In this document: in pieces, positions 18,954 to 28,878 of the stretch
Position numbering within the stretch: position 1 is the first letter of the stretch
How the letters are laid out: every line of letters starts with the position of its first letter
Assembly: GCA_020635955.1 (NCBI GenBank)
Contig: JACJYW010000006.1
Location: forward strand, 231,001-295,000
Origin: Crocinitomicaceae bacterium
GTDB taxonomy: Bacteria; Bacteroidota; Bacteroidia; Flavobacteriales_D; Crocinitomicaceae
Reading direction: 5' to 3'
DNA length: 64,000 nt
Notes under the pieces: generated by a model
Told to the model about the DNA's origin: nothing
What the model saw: the letters and a program-made list of their open reading frames with translations, nothing else
The model's database searches: none
Made by a program: the position numbers and the translations under genes

Positions 18954-21698
18954 ATGACTGAAGAAAACGAATTACATAACGAAGAAGAGGACGATAACTT
19001 TGAGAATGGAGAAGAGGCAAATGGTGACGACGGAAATGATTCCGTTGGAGGCGGAATTACACCGCTTTCCGGAATGTATAAAGATTGGTTTCTCGACTAC
19101 GCATCCTATGTAATCCTTGAAAGAGCAGTCCCTGCTTTATTGGACGGTCTTAAACCGGTTCAAAGAAGGATCATGCATTCCATGAAGGAAATGGATGATG
19201 GCCGCTATAATAAAGTCGCCAATGTGATAGGTAATACAATGAAGTATCATCCACACGGTGATGCATCTATTGGTGACGCTATGGTTCAAATGGGTCAAAA
19301 AGACCTTTTGATCGATACGCAAGGAAACTGGGGTAATATTCTTACAGGAGACTCAGCTGCCGCTCCAAGGTATATTGAAGCCAGACTTTCAAAATTCGCT
19401 AATCATGTAGTTTTCAATAGTAAAACAACAGAATGGGTTCCATCTTATGATGGAAGAAATAAGGAGCCCGTTATGCTACCTGTTAAGTTCCCATTATTGC
19501 TTGCACAAGGTGCAGAGGGAATTGCAGTTGGGATGGCTTGTAAAGTTATGCCGCATAACTTTAATGAATTGATTGACGCTTCGATCAATGTGTTAAAGGG
19601 TAAAAAAGTGAACATTTTTCCAGACTTTCCGCAAGGAGGAATGGCGGATTTCTCCAATTATAACGAAGGCGTTCGTGGAGGAAAAATTCGTGTTCGTGCT
19701 AGAATTGAAAAAGAAGACGATAACAAGTCGCTTAAAATAACAGAGATTCCTTTTGGAACCACCACCAGTTCATTGATCGAATCAATCTTAAAGGCCAATG
19801 ACAAGGGAAAAATAAAGATCAAAAAGGTAGAAGACAATACGGCAGAGTTCGTTGAGATCATGATCTATTTGCCACCTGGCACTTCTCCAGATAAAACAAT
19901 AGATGCATTATATGCCTTCTCTGATTGTGAAATGTCCATTTCACCAAATACTTCAGTGATCATAGATAATAAGCCTAGGTTCATGAGTGTCAATGAGATC
20001 CTTGAGATCTCTACTGATCAAACCGTGAAGTTGCTTAGAATGGAATTGGAGATTAGAAGGGGTGAATTAGAAGAACAATGGCATTTTGCTTCATTGGAAA
20101 AGATATTCATAGAGCAAAAGATCTATATTCAATTTGATGGTAAGACTTATGAAGAAGCGATTGAAGTAACGCATAAGTTGTTAAAGCCTCATATCAAACA
20201 TCTGAAACGTGAAGTAACTGATGATGATATCAAGCGATTGCTTGAGATCAAAATGAGAAGGATTACCAAACATGATTCAGACAAAGCAGATACCTTCATT
20301 GAGTCTTTAGAAGAAGAACTGAAGCAAATAGCTTATCACCTAGAAAATATCATTGAGTTCGCCATAGACTACTTTAAGGATCTTAAAGTCAAATTTGGTG
20401 AGGGTAAGGAGAGAAAAACAGAGATCAGAGCTTTCGATAATATTGCTGTACAAAAAGTAGTGGTGGCCAATAAAAAGCTTTATGTTGACAGAGAAGAAGG
20501 CTTTGTGGGATGGGGGCTAAAGAAAGCTGATTATGTCCAGGATTGTAGTGATCTGGATGATGTAATTATATTCTTTAAAACCGGTAAAATGATGGTGACC
20601 CGAATTGCCGACAAGAAATTCGTTGGTAAGGGGATTATTCATTGTGCGGTTTGGAAAAAAGGAGATGAAAGAACCATCTATCACTTGCTTTATAGAGATG
20701 GTGGTGAGAATGGACCAACCATGATGAAAAGGTTTGCGGTTCAAAGTATCACCAGAGATAAAGAATATGACCTTACAAGAGGAACAAAGGGATCAAAACT
20801 GTATTATTTCTCATATCATCCAAATGGTGAACGAGAAGTGGTTCAGGTGCTCTTGCGTCCAAGACCACATTTAAAAAGGATCAAATTTGATATCGATTTT
20901 GGTGAACTTTTGATCAAAGCTAGATCGGCTGCTGGTAATAGAGTAACTAAGGAAATGGTAGCCAAAGTCATTCAAAAGGAAGTAGGTGAATCTACGCTTG
21001 CAGCCAGAAAATTATGGTGGGATGACATTGTGCGGAGACTGAACGTGGATAAAAGAGGTAAATACCTTGGCCAATTCAAAGGAGACGACAAGCTACTCAC
21101 CATCTATGATAATGGCGAATTGTTGATCAGTAATTTTGATCTGTCTAATAAGTTTTCGGATAACCTGATTCATATTGAGAAATGGCATCCTGAAAGACCG
21201 CTTTCAGTGGTTTATTATGATGCGGAGAAGGATTTACATTTTGTAAAAAGATTCCTTATAGAAGCCAGACCAGGTAAAAAGACTGTTTTTATATCTGAAT
21301 CTGAAGGCTCTACGCTAGATGTTGTATCTACAGCCTTTAAACCGAAAGTAAACATCATATTCAATAAGCGTTTAAAAGAAACCAAAGACCTTGAAGACAA
21401 GGAAATTGAACTTGAAAGCTTTATTGAAGTTAAGGGGATGAAAACTCAGGGTAATCAACTTACTAAATTGAAAGTGAAAGAAATTCAATTGGTAGGTCCT
21501 ATTGAAGGAGATGAGCCATGGCCTGAACCTGAAAAGCCTATTACAACAGCTAATTCTGAAGATGATGACGAAGAGCCAATTGAAATAGAATGGGACATTG
21601 ATTCAGGAATTGAAGATACTGATGACGAAGACGAAAAGCCTAAGAAAAGTAATCCTATAAAGGAAGATACAGATGATTCTCAAGGCTCTTTGTTTTAG
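18954..21698 (+). CDS. parC: DNA topoisomerase IV subunit A (ParC/GyrA family)
   Basis: About 914 residues. An acidic N-terminal tail precedes the winged-helix domain (ALLDGLKPVQRRIMHSM), a YHPHGDASIGDAM segment and the catalytic Tyr at 140 (APRYIEARLSKF). A long coiled-coil region and a C-terminal propeller-like domain follow. The last 60 residues are strongly acidic and end DDSQGSLF. The RGG-containing GyrA box is not evident, which fits ParC. The ATG at 18954 is chosen over a TTG two codons earlier. The final 26 bases overlap the next gene in another frame. Confidence 0.93.
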   Translation: MTEENELHNEEEDDNFENGEEANGDDGNDSVGGGITPLSGMYKDWFLDYASYVILERAVPALLDGLKPVQRRIMHSMKEMDDGRYNKVANVIGNTMKYHPHGDASIGDAMVQMGQKDLLIDTQGNWGNILTGDSAAAPRYIEARLSKFANHVVFNSKTTEWVPSYDGRNKEPVMLPVKFPLLLAQGAEGIAVGMACKVMPHNFNELIDASINVLKGKKVNIFPDFPQGGMADFSNYNEGVRGGKIRVRARIEKEDDNKSLKITEIPFGTTTSSLIESILKANDKGKIKIKKVEDNTAEFVEIMIYLPPGTSPDKTIDALYAFSDCEMSISPNTSVIIDNKPRFMSVNEILEISTDQTVKLLRMELEIRRGELEEQWHFASLEKIFIEQKIYIQFDGKTYEEAIEVTHKLLKPHIKHLKREVTDDDIKRLLEIKMRRITKHDSDKADTFIESLEEELKQIAYHLENIIEFAIDYFKDLKVKFGEGKERKTEIRAFDNIAVQKVVVANKKLYVDREEGFVGWGLKKADYVQDCSDLDDVIIFFKTGKMMVTRIADKKFVGKGIIHCAVWKKGDERTIYHLLYRDGGENGPTMMKRFAVQSITRDKEYDLTRGTKGSKLYYFSYHPNGEREVVQVLLRPRPHLKRIKFDIDFGELLIKARSAAGNRVTKEMVAKVIQKEVGESTLAARKLWWDDIVRRLNVDKRGKYLGQFKGDDKLLTIYDNGELLISNFDLSNKFSDNLIHIEKWHPERPLSVVYYDAEKDLHFVKRFLIEARPGKKTVFISESEGSTLDVVSTAFKPKVNIIFNKRLKETKDLEDKEIELESFIEVKGMKTQGNQLTKLKVKEIQLVGPIEGDEPWPEPEKPITTANSEDDDEEPIEIEWDIDSGIEDTDDEDEKPKKSNPIKEDTDDSQGSLF

Positions 21699-22695
21699 TG
21701 TATTTATTCTAGGTTTAACTTCCTGTAATTCTGTTAAAACCAAACTTGTTTATTCGGCTGTTAACGGCGAGAACAAACATTCAAGAGCCCTTGACTTTAA
21801 TGATACGACATTTGTTGTTGGAGGACAACACGGCACTGTTTCCTTTTTTGAAGGAAAATCCAATCAAATAGTCGATTCAATTCCTGGAGCGGAAGATATT
21901 CGTGATATTAAAATCCTAAGAGGTGGAGCTTTAATCCTAATGAATTCAGGAGAGAATGGAATTATTTGGAGAACCAGCCAGGGAATGACCGATCCCAAAC
22001 AAGCTTATTACGAAAAAGGTCAATTCCTTGATGGTATGGATTTTTGGAATGATAAAAATGGCGTTGCTTATGGTGATCCTGTTGATGGTAAATTTGTTGT
22101 GCTACTAACTGAAGACATGGGAAGATCATGGTTCCCTATAGATTATGAAAACATTCCCTATGCTTTACCAAATGAAGCTGGTTTTGCTGCCAGCGGAACT
22201 GGAATCGCAGCTGTAGAAGAGTCAGTAATTATTTTTGGAACCGGTATGGGAGATACCGCCCGCCTTTTTGTTTCTGAAGACAAAGGAAAGAATTGGAATG
22301 TGAAATCTACTCCACTTAAATCAGGGGAAAGCTATGGTATTTATAGCCTTTATTTTTGGTCAAAGCATGAAGGAGTAATAGTTGGAGGAAGTTATTTAAA
22401 ACCTGAAGACAATGAAAACAACTGCTTCTATACGCTAGATGGTGGTGATACCTGGATAAAAGGCGGTGAAGGCTTAGGCGGATATATCTCCTGTGTTCAC
22501 GGAACCAAAGATGGAGAATTCATGGTAGCAACCGGAAGGGTAGGCACATATTATTCTTTGAACAGGGGTAAAACCTGGAATATTTTATTCAATAAAAAGT
22601 TTTATTCAGTTAGAGTCAGTGAAGACACGCTCTATTTCAGTGGTAAAGAAGGGGTGATTGAAGTGTATTCATACTCACTTAAATCACAAAACTGA
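21673..22695 (+). CDS. lipoprotein with YCF48/BNR-like beta-propeller
   Basis: A 340-residue lipoprotein. The signal ILKALCFSVFILGLTSC has the lipid Cys at 18. It is followed by repeated beta blades with BNR-like signatures (SEDKGKNWNVKSTPL, YTLDGGDTWIKGGEG, SLNRGKTWNILF), like the YCF48 photosystem-stability and oxidoreductase-annotated propellers common in Bacteroidota. It starts inside parC, overlapping by 26 bp, so it is probably translationally coupled. The link to topoisomerase IV is positional only. Confidence 0.88.
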   Translation: MILKALCFSVFILGLTSCNSVKTKLVYSAVNGENKHSRALDFNDTTFVVGGQHGTVSFFEGKSNQIVDSIPGAEDIRDIKILRGGALILMNSGENGIIWRTSQGMTDPKQAYYEKGQFLDGMDFWNDKNGVAYGDPVDGKFVVLLTEDMGRSWFPIDYENIPYALPNEAGFAASGTGIAAVEESVIIFGTGMGDTARLFVSEDKGKNWNVKSTPLKSGESYGIYSLYFWSKHEGVIVGGSYLKPEDNENNCFYTLDGGDTWIKGGEGLGGYISCVHGTKDGEFMVATGRVGTYYSLNRGKTWNILFNKKFYSVRVSEDTLYFSGKEGVIEVYSYSLKSQN

Positions 22696-22779
22696 TAAAA
22701 GTCATATCGAGACCTTTTAAGCATCATAATTTAAGCAGAGAGATGGTCGTAGTTTTGGTCTAAACAAAAACTGAAAACT

Positions 22780-23142
22780 ATGGCAGAGTCAACAACACAT
22801 GTAACAGGTACAGCAGCAAAGTCCCATGCTTCTATTCAGGTTCATCATCCGGCAAGAACAAGCTTCTCTGGAGTACAGTGGTTAGATTTTCTTTTTGAAG
22901 ATTTTGAATTCTACAGATACGGAATTATTTCAATACTATTATTGGTATTCGGAACATTGGCGGGAGCAGCAGTAGGTTTAGGCGCCATGTCTAGCCCGGT
23001 AGAGATTGCTTTATTGATTATCCCTACAATGGCTGCGTTAACAATGATCCTTGCAGTGGCTCCAATGAGAACACTAATCTGGACTTGTTTATTCGCAATT
23101 GCAATTGATGTGATTATGATCATTTACCACTTGGTGGTGTAA
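22780..23142 (+). CDS. small three-helix membrane protein
   Basis: A 120-residue protein. A soluble N-terminus of about 45 residues is followed by three hydrophobic helices (YGIISILLLVFGTLAGAAVGLG, split here only for description; VEIALLIIPTMAALTMILAV; LIWTCLFAIAIDVIMIIYHL). The family is not recognised. It is a single gene ending in a strong terminator 56 bp downstream. The region just before its start (22,740-22,779) holds no obvious Shine-Dalgarno. Confidence 0.75.
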   Translation: MAESTTHVTGTAAKSHASIQVHHPARTSFSGVQWLDFLFEDFEFYRYGIISILLLVFGTLAGAAVGLGAMSSPVEIALLIIPTMAALTMILAVAPMRTLIWTCLFAIAIDVIMIIYHLVV

Positions 23143-23198
23143 TAAGCTTTTGATTGATTAATCTTTAGGTAGATTTTCATTTCTTAAGGTGAGTGATG

Positions 23199-23225
23199 CC
23201 GCCCCGATCTAGGGGCGGTTTTTTT
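23199..23225 (+). terminator. intrinsic terminator (CCGCCCC stem, T7)
   Basis: CCGCCCC (23199-23205), loop GATCTA, GGGGCGG (23212-23218) and seven T. It ends the small membrane protein gene, immediately before the convergent lipoprotein stop. Confidence 0.85.
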
Positions 23226-23227
23226 AT

Positions 23228-23509
23228 TTAAAAACTTATAGCATGCCTTTTGCAATAATAATTATGATCACCTAATTCGCAACCGCCCAGAACAATAAAG
23301 CCGGAATCTGCCTGCTGAAACATTTCTTCACTAGGAAAACCATATTCAATCGGAACAATACTATCCTTATGATGACCTTGTGGGCAAGCAGGCTCTTGAT
23401 CATTATTAATGAGCTCAAGTAAATCATTCTTAAGATCATTTTTAGGCTGTTCTTCTTGTTGTGAGCAAGCCAATACCATGAAGGGGATAATAAAAATTGT
23501 TCGTTTCAT
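23228..23509 (-). CDS. small lipoprotein, hypothetical
   Basis: A 93-residue protein with a lipoprotein signal MKRTIFIIPFMVLAC (lipid Cys at 15), an acidic, Gln/Asn-rich linker (SQQEEQPKNDLKNDLLELIN) and a short C-terminal region with four further Cys (ACPQGHHKD, GGCELGDHNYYCKRH). The pattern suggests disulphides or metal binding. Not recognised. Divergent from the WD40-caspase gene, 66 bp away. Confidence 0.7.
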   Translation of the reverse strand: MKRTIFIIPFMVLACSQQEEQPKNDLKNDLLELINNDQEPACPQGHHKDSIVPIEYGFPSEEMFQQADSGFIVLGGCELGDHNYYCKRHAISF

Positions 23510-23575
23510 ATCTTTCTTTACAACAAAGAAAACAAAAGGTTCAATTGGTTATCTTTATAGTATAAATTACTAATA

Positions 23576-26500
23576 ATGAACCGTTTCCTTTTATCCTTAC
23601 TGTTAATATTCGTTGGATCAACCATTTTTGGTCAAAGTAATCCAAAGCTTGAAACAATTCTTCAGCAAGGTCACGCTAAATATGTTACAGCAGCTGATTT
23701 TCATCCCTCTGGTAAATACGTAGCCACCGGAGGATACGACAATGCTATCATACTTTGGAATTTATCCAATGGCAAACAAATAAGAATGTTTAATAGGCAC
23801 ACAGCTCCTGTTTGGTCCGTTGAGTTTAGTCCGGAAGGGGATCAGTTACTGTCTACTTCTGCTGATAAAACCATTAACTTATATGATATCAAAACCGGCG
23901 AACTTATTCATTCCTGGGAAAGTGGAAATGAAGACGTAAGACAAGCTTATTTCAGTGGTAATGGTCAGTACATCTATTATCTGAACAACAGAGATGAATA
24001 TCATGTATGTGATCGTAAAACAGGCAAGTTATTAGGTGATTACAAGAAGAACTATTCAGCTTACTATTTAAGAAATCTTATTGATCCAAGCGGAACTAGA
24101 GTATTGAATACCTCTGGATACAAAGGTGCCGAAGTGCTGGAATTAGGAACGGGTGACACGATCCTTCAAATACCTTTTGATAAAGTTTGGGGAATGGCCT
24201 TTAGCCCTGATGGCTCTAAGATCGCACTGAGTTCCTCTAAGTTATTTGCAAAGATCTTTGATGCACAAACAGGTAAGGAGCTAGCCGATTTGACTGACCC
24301 TGATTCTGATGAAAGATGTGATGGGTGTAATACAAAAATGACCTGGAGCAATGATGGTAAATACCTCATGACCATGTCTAACAAAGTTGACGCTATACTT
24401 TGGGATGCCGCAACAGGCAAGAAGATCAAAGCATTTAATGATGTCCGTGAGCGCCCGACCATTTTAAAGTTCTCACCAGATGATAGTCATATTGTAATGT
24501 CATTGGGTGATCAACTTTTTGCTTATCAAACGAAAACAGGGAAGAAAACCCTGGAAATTAAAAAAGAAGGCCTGGATTATTTTGACATCAATTTTGATCC
24601 ATTGAGCAATAAGATCATTCTTCCCGGAAAGAACAGTACAGCTGAGATTTGGGATGTTTCAACCGGAAAGAGAGTAGATGTATTAGAAGGATATTTAAAC
24701 AAAGATCGAGATGATGGATTACGCTTTAGCTATGATAGTTATTGGGATTCCGGTATTTTAAAATACTTATCACTTCGCAGATCCTTTGCTATCAGTCCTG
24801 ATGATAAATACATGGTGATTGGGGGGATTGATTCAACCGCTTTGATGATCGAATTATCTACAGGTAAGGTGATACAGGAATTCAAAGGACATTCTAAAGT
24901 GGTAATTGCCTTTGATTTTTCACCAGATGGTAAAACACTGGCAACTGCAGGTGGAGATAGACACCTCAAATTATGGGATGTTAAAACCGGTAAATTGATC
25001 TCAGATATTGGTAAACACAGGGAATTGATCTTTGATCTTTCATTCGATAACTCAGGAGAAAAGATCGTAACAGCCAGTTGGGACGGGACCATGTGTGTTT
25101 GGGATCTTAAAAATGAAAAGTATCACTTTAAAGATATGGGAGGCAATTCTCCCTATTGTGTTGGTTTTACTCCAAACGACCTTTATGTAGTGAGTGGTAA
25201 TTTGAAGAATAATTTTAAATTCTATGAAGCGGATGTCCTGGAAGAATTCAGAGATCTTGTGGGTAATGATGATATTGTTAGTGACTTTGCGTTTAGTTCA
25301 AACGGATCAAAATTGGTCACCTGTTCATGGGATGGCAACATTAAAGTATGGGATGTGATTTCAGGGATGTTGATCGGGAAACATCATCTGCACAACGGAC
25401 CCGTGTATAGCTGTGATTGGAGTAATGACGGTAAATATGTGGTTTCATCCGGGGCGGATGGCATCATACATTTATGGGATCCTGAGAAACGAAGCCTGGT
25501 TAAATCTTTGAAAGGGCATACCAGTGCGGTTACTAAAGTGCGTTTTACTTCAGACAGCAAAAAGGTCATTTCTATTAGTGTAGATGGAGAAGTAAAGGTC
25601 TGGAATATAGATCAGGATAAACCCATTTATTCAAGGATACAAATTTCAAGAAATGAATGGTTAACTACCACGCCTTCAGGTTATTTTGACGGATCATCTA
25701 AAGCTTTAAATGTAGTCAACTATGTTTCTGGAATGGAGGTAGTTCCGGTAGGGTCATTGTTTGACAAGTATTATACCCCAGGACTGATCAAACGCATTTA
25801 TGCAGGAGAAAAATTCGAAGATACAGGAGAGAATATCAAAGAACTGATCGAATCCTCACCATTGATCGCTTTTCATTTGACAGAATCTAGTAAACGATCT
25901 ATTCCTGTTGAACACGACTCAGTGTATAAATGGAAGAAAAACGTATTGCCTCTGGGTATTCAGATTAACAGCAAAGACCATGAATTGCAGGAGATCAGGG
26001 TTTACAATAATGGTAAACTCGTAATAGCAGAATCACTACAAGAAGAACTGGTTTTCAGAGGAGGAGAGAAGGATATACGTAATTATGAAGTTCCACTGGC
26101 AGATGGCGAGAACGAGATCACAGGTCTGGTAATCAATAAAGACAGAACCGAATCAGTTCCTACTAAAATATTAGTTCATTTTGATGGTGAAGCAGCTCAA
26201 ACCGACCTGTATATCTTATCTATAGGCATTAATGAATATAAAAATCCAAAGTATAATCTGGATTACGCCGTTAACGATTCAAAGTCTTTCACCAAATCGA
26301 TCAAAGATGGTGGAGCAGGCCTATTTACCAACGTATTTGAATATTCCATCACCAATGAAAAAGCCACAAAGGAAGTTATTACTGCCACGATCAAGGAAAT
26401 TGAAGAAAAGATAGGTCCTGAGGATGTGTTTCTATTCTATTACGCCGGTCACGGTGTTATGAGCTTTGAAAAAGATGAGACGCAATCTGATTTCTACATT

Positions 26501-26977
26501 GTAACGCATGACGTAACCAATCTTTATGGTGAAGTAGACATGCTAAAAGAAAAGGCAATTTCCGCCAAGGAACTTATGGCTTTTTCAATTGAGATCTCAG
26601 CTGAGAAACAATTGTTCATTCTTGATGCCTGTCATTCAGGCGGTGCTTTAGAAAGCTTTGCTACCAGAGGAGATGGGAGAGAGAAGGCCTTAGCACAATT
26701 AGCGAGAAGCACAGGAACCTTTTTCTTAACGGCCTCACAAGATGCTCAATATGCAAACGAAGTCGGCAACTTGAAGCATGGGTTATTTACGTATGCCTTA
26801 CTCGAAATATTGGATGGTCAAATGGGAGATAATGGCGATCATAAGATCACCATCAATGAGATCAAATCTTATGTTGAAGACCGTGTTCCGGAATTATCAG
26901 AGGAATACAGAGGATCGCCTCAATATCCAACCTCTTATAGTTTTGGGCAGGATTTTCCGATTGTAATAATCAAATAA
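23576..26977 (+). CDS. secreted WD40-repeat / caspase-like (C14) protease fusion
   Basis: An 1133-residue protein. The signal peptide is MNRFLLSLLLIFVGSTIFGQ. About ten WD40 repeats fill residues 30-700 (for example AADFHPSGKYVATGGYDNAI, FDFSPDGKTLATAGGDRHLK, WDGTMCVWDL). A beta-rich linker of about 180 residues follows, then a C-terminal peptidase C14 domain with His 959 in YYAGHGV and Cys 1019 in DACHSGG, the expected catalytic dyad. Bacterial caspase-like proteins cleave after basic or acidic residues. Here the WD40 arrays probably sense or bind a partner. The signal peptide places it outside the cytoplasm, unlike WD40-caspases proposed to act inside the cell. No T9SS tail is evident. Confidence 0.9.
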   Translation: MNRFLLSLLLIFVGSTIFGQSNPKLETILQQGHAKYVTAADFHPSGKYVATGGYDNAIILWNLSNGKQIRMFNRHTAPVWSVEFSPEGDQLLSTSADKTINLYDIKTGELIHSWESGNEDVRQAYFSGNGQYIYYLNNRDEYHVCDRKTGKLLGDYKKNYSAYYLRNLIDPSGTRVLNTSGYKGAEVLELGTGDTILQIPFDKVWGMAFSPDGSKIALSSSKLFAKIFDAQTGKELADLTDPDSDERCDGCNTKMTWSNDGKYLMTMSNKVDAILWDAATGKKIKAFNDVRERPTILKFSPDDSHIVMSLGDQLFAYQTKTGKKTLEIKKEGLDYFDINFDPLSNKIILPGKNSTAEIWDVSTGKRVDVLEGYLNKDRDDGLRFSYDSYWDSGILKYLSLRRSFAISPDDKYMVIGGIDSTALMIELSTGKVIQEFKGHSKVVIAFDFSPDGKTLATAGGDRHLKLWDVKTGKLISDIGKHRELIFDLSFDNSGEKIVTASWDGTMCVWDLKNEKYHFKDMGGNSPYCVGFTPNDLYVVSGNLKNNFKFYEADVLEEFRDLVGNDDIVSDFAFSSNGSKLVTCSWDGNIKVWDVISGMLIGKHHLHNGPVYSCDWSNDGKYVVSSGADGIIHLWDPEKRSLVKSLKGHTSAVTKVRFTSDSKKVISISVDGEVKVWNIDQDKPIYSRIQISRNEWLTTTPSGYFDGSSKALNVVNYVSGMEVVPVGSLFDKYYTPGLIKRIYAGEKFEDTGENIKELIESSPLIAFHLTESSKRSIPVEHDSVYKWKKNVLPLGIQINSKDHELQEIRVYNNGKLVIAESLQEELVFRGGEKDIRNYEVPLADGENEITGLVINKDRTESVPTKILVHFDGEAAQTDLYILSIGINEYKNPKYNLDYAVNDSKSFTKSIKDGGAGLFTNVFEYSITNEKATKEVITATIKEIEEKIGPEDVFLFYYAGHGVMSFEKDETQSDFYIVTHDVTNLYGEVDMLKEKAISAKELMAFSIEISAEKQLFILDACHSGGALESFATRGDGREKALAQLARSTGTFFLTASQDAQYANEVGNLKHGLFTYALLEILDGQMGDNGDHKITINEIKSYVEDRVPELSEEYRGSPQYPTSYSFGQDFPIVIIK

Positions 26978-28066
26978 CTAGTCGTTTAGCCAACGTAAGA
27001 ACTTTTTCCAGGCTCCTTTAGGCTCTTCTTTTGATGCAGCCTTTTTCTTCTCAGTTTTAACTGCTTTCTTCTTCTTAACAGGAGTTTGAACTTTAGCGGC
27101 TACATTTTGTTGATAGTGCTGAGCCTTGTTCTTTTTCATTCGCTCGTCACGTTCTCTCTTAGCTTTATTCGCTAAACTGATCTCTCTGTTTCGTTTTTGC
27201 TCAGGAGTAAATCGGTATTCACCTCTATCATTCTTATAGATGGAATCCTCTTCTTCTTCTTCAATGTTTTCCTTAACTTCTGCTGCGGTGTTCGCTACCT
27301 TTTTTACCTTTTGATCTGATGGATTATCCATGGCAGCATCCAACTCAGCAAAAATAGCCGCCTTTTCGTCTGACATTTCTTGTGCACCATTCATATCTGG
27401 AAATTCAGAAGTGTCTACATCACCGTCCAGTGCATCTATTTCATTCTCAATAGCATCAATAGTTGGCAAATCTTCCTCCTCAGGCTCAGGCTCGTCAGTT
27501 CCAAGATCAATTTTACCAACTACTTTTAAGCCTTGTAATTTCTCAACTTTAGCTGCAATTAACTCGGCATCTCTATTTACTTCAACTGCTTCGAATACAG
27601 TATTTTCATCAGCAACCACATCTTTCCCTTCTGTAGGATCTTCATAGTTGATCGAAACCACTTTTTTATCTTCCTTTAGATCAGATGTATTTGTTTTCAC
27701 ATCATCTGCCTTTGGAAATACTTCCGCTTCTTCATCAGAAGTTTTCACAGAAACATCATCAGACTTTACCAAAACAGGCTTTTCCTTTTTTACAGATTTA
27801 GCTTTTGGCTTAGTTTCTTTCTTCGCAACTTTCTCCTCAGTCTTCTTCTCAGCCTTCTTTTCAGTTTTCTTCACAGCTTTCTTTTCAACCTTCACTTCAG
27901 GAACAACTTCTTCAACTTTAAAGTTGTCCATCACAGCTTTAACGTGCTCTTCTTCGATCTTGATGTTAGGGTCTTTATCTAACTCTACATTGAACTTATC
28001 CTTGATAAAAGTTCTGATCTCGGCAGGTTTTACTTCTACTTTTCTAGCTAATTGTGCAAGTCTCAT
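26978..28066 (-). CDS. highly charged protein with IF2-N-like N-terminal domain
   Basis: A 362-residue protein. Its first 55 residues (RLAQLARKVEVKPAEIRTFI...) resemble the IF2_N winged domain at the start of bacterial translation initiation factor IF2. After that it has long Lys/Glu/Ala- and Asp/Glu-rich low-complexity stretches, then a basic C-terminus (KKKKAVKTEKKKAASKEE). No GTPase domain, so it is not IF2. It may bind RNA or ribosomes. Its stop codon is directly adjacent to the stop of the convergent WD40-caspase gene. Confidence 0.75.
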   Translation of the reverse strand: MRLAQLARKVEVKPAEIRTFIKDKFNVELDKDPNIKIEEEHVKAVMDNFKVEEVVPEVKVEKKAVKKTEKKAEKKTEEKVAKKETKPKAKSVKKEKPVLVKSDDVSVKTSDEEAEVFPKADDVKTNTSDLKEDKKVVSINYEDPTEGKDVVADENTVFEAVEVNRDAELIAAKVEKLQGLKVVGKIDLGTDEPEPEEEDLPTIDAIENEIDALDGDVDTSEFPDMNGAQEMSDEKAAIFAELDAAMDNPSDQKVKKVANTAAEVKENIEEEEEDSIYKNDRGEYRFTPEQKRNREISLANKAKRERDERMKKNKAQHYQQNVAAKVQTPVKKKKAVKTEKKKAASKEEPKGAWKKFLRWLND

Positions 28067-28188
28067 CTGTTGAATTTCCTTGTTTGGCAGGACAAATATA
28101 AGGCACTTTTAAGAATTGAAAAAGCCTCAAGCACCTCATTTTTACTCTTCTTTTGAAATGAATCTTTAATTTCACGAAGAAATCTTAG

Positions 28189-28878
28189 ATGACTGAAAGT
28201 AAAAAACATAGACAGGCTCAATTTCTATACCTTGCATTAGCAGGCATTTTTATCTCTTTATTGGTGTCCTGTAATTTGATCTTTTTAAAGTTCATTTCCT
28301 GGAAACCTTTTGGCGCATACACTTTCATTATCTCTGTAGGTTTAATTCCATATCCTTTAACTTTTTTAGTTACTGACCTGATCTCAGAAATATTTGGTGA
28401 GAAAAGAGCAAATGATGTGGTTAAAGTCGGCTTGATCTGTGCTGTATTAGTGATGGGAACCACCATAATTGCTGATCTGGCACCCGCTATAGATACATCA
28501 GTTGTTAGTGATGAAGAATTTCACAAGGTATTTGGCCTCACAGGTATTGCTGTTAGCGCTTCTATGATCGCCTATTTATTGGCTCAATTCATTGATATCA
28601 AACTATTTCATTTTTGGAAAAGACTCACAAAAGGAAAACATCTTTGGTTAAGGAATAATTTCTCAACCATCTTATCTCAGTTAGTAGACACACTAACTGT
28701 ATTGTTATTGCTTTGCTCTCTAGGTGCTATGGATTGGGAGGTTTTTGGAACAATTTTCTTAGGAAGCTTCCTTTTCAAAGTGATAATAGCAGCTCTTGAT
28801 ACACCATTTTTCTACTTATTCACCTTTTTGATCAAACGCCATTTCGGATTAAAGGAAATGGAAGAGATCAAGCTTTAA
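28189..28878 (+). CDS. queuosine precursor transporter (YhhQ/VUT family)
   Basis: A 229-residue membrane protein with about six helices. The segment YPLTFLVTDLISEIFGEKRANDVVKVG is diagnostic of the family (TDLxxExxG core), and WLRNNFSTILSQLVDTL is the second family signature. It imports preQ0/preQ1 for tRNA queuosine. No other queuosine genes are adjacent. Its last 11 bases overlap the tail of the convergent YfhO-like gene. Confidence 0.9.
   Translation: MTESKKHRQAQFLYLALAGIFISLLVSCNLIFLKFISWKPFGAYTFIISVGLIPYPLTFLVTDLISEIFGEKRANDVVKVGLICAVLVMGTTIIADLAPAIDTSVVSDEEFHKVFGLTGIAVSASMIAYLLAQFIDIKLFHFWKRLTKGKHLWLRNNFSTILSQLVDTLTVLLLLCSLGAMDWEVFGTIFLGSFLFKVIIAALDTPFFYLFTFLIKRHFGLKEMEEIKL

Noticed and set aside
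27648..28073. Ser/Phe/Thr-rich plus-strand frame of 141 residues
   Set aside because: It is exactly antisense to the Lys/Glu-rich protein; the odd composition is the mirror of Lys/Glu codons.
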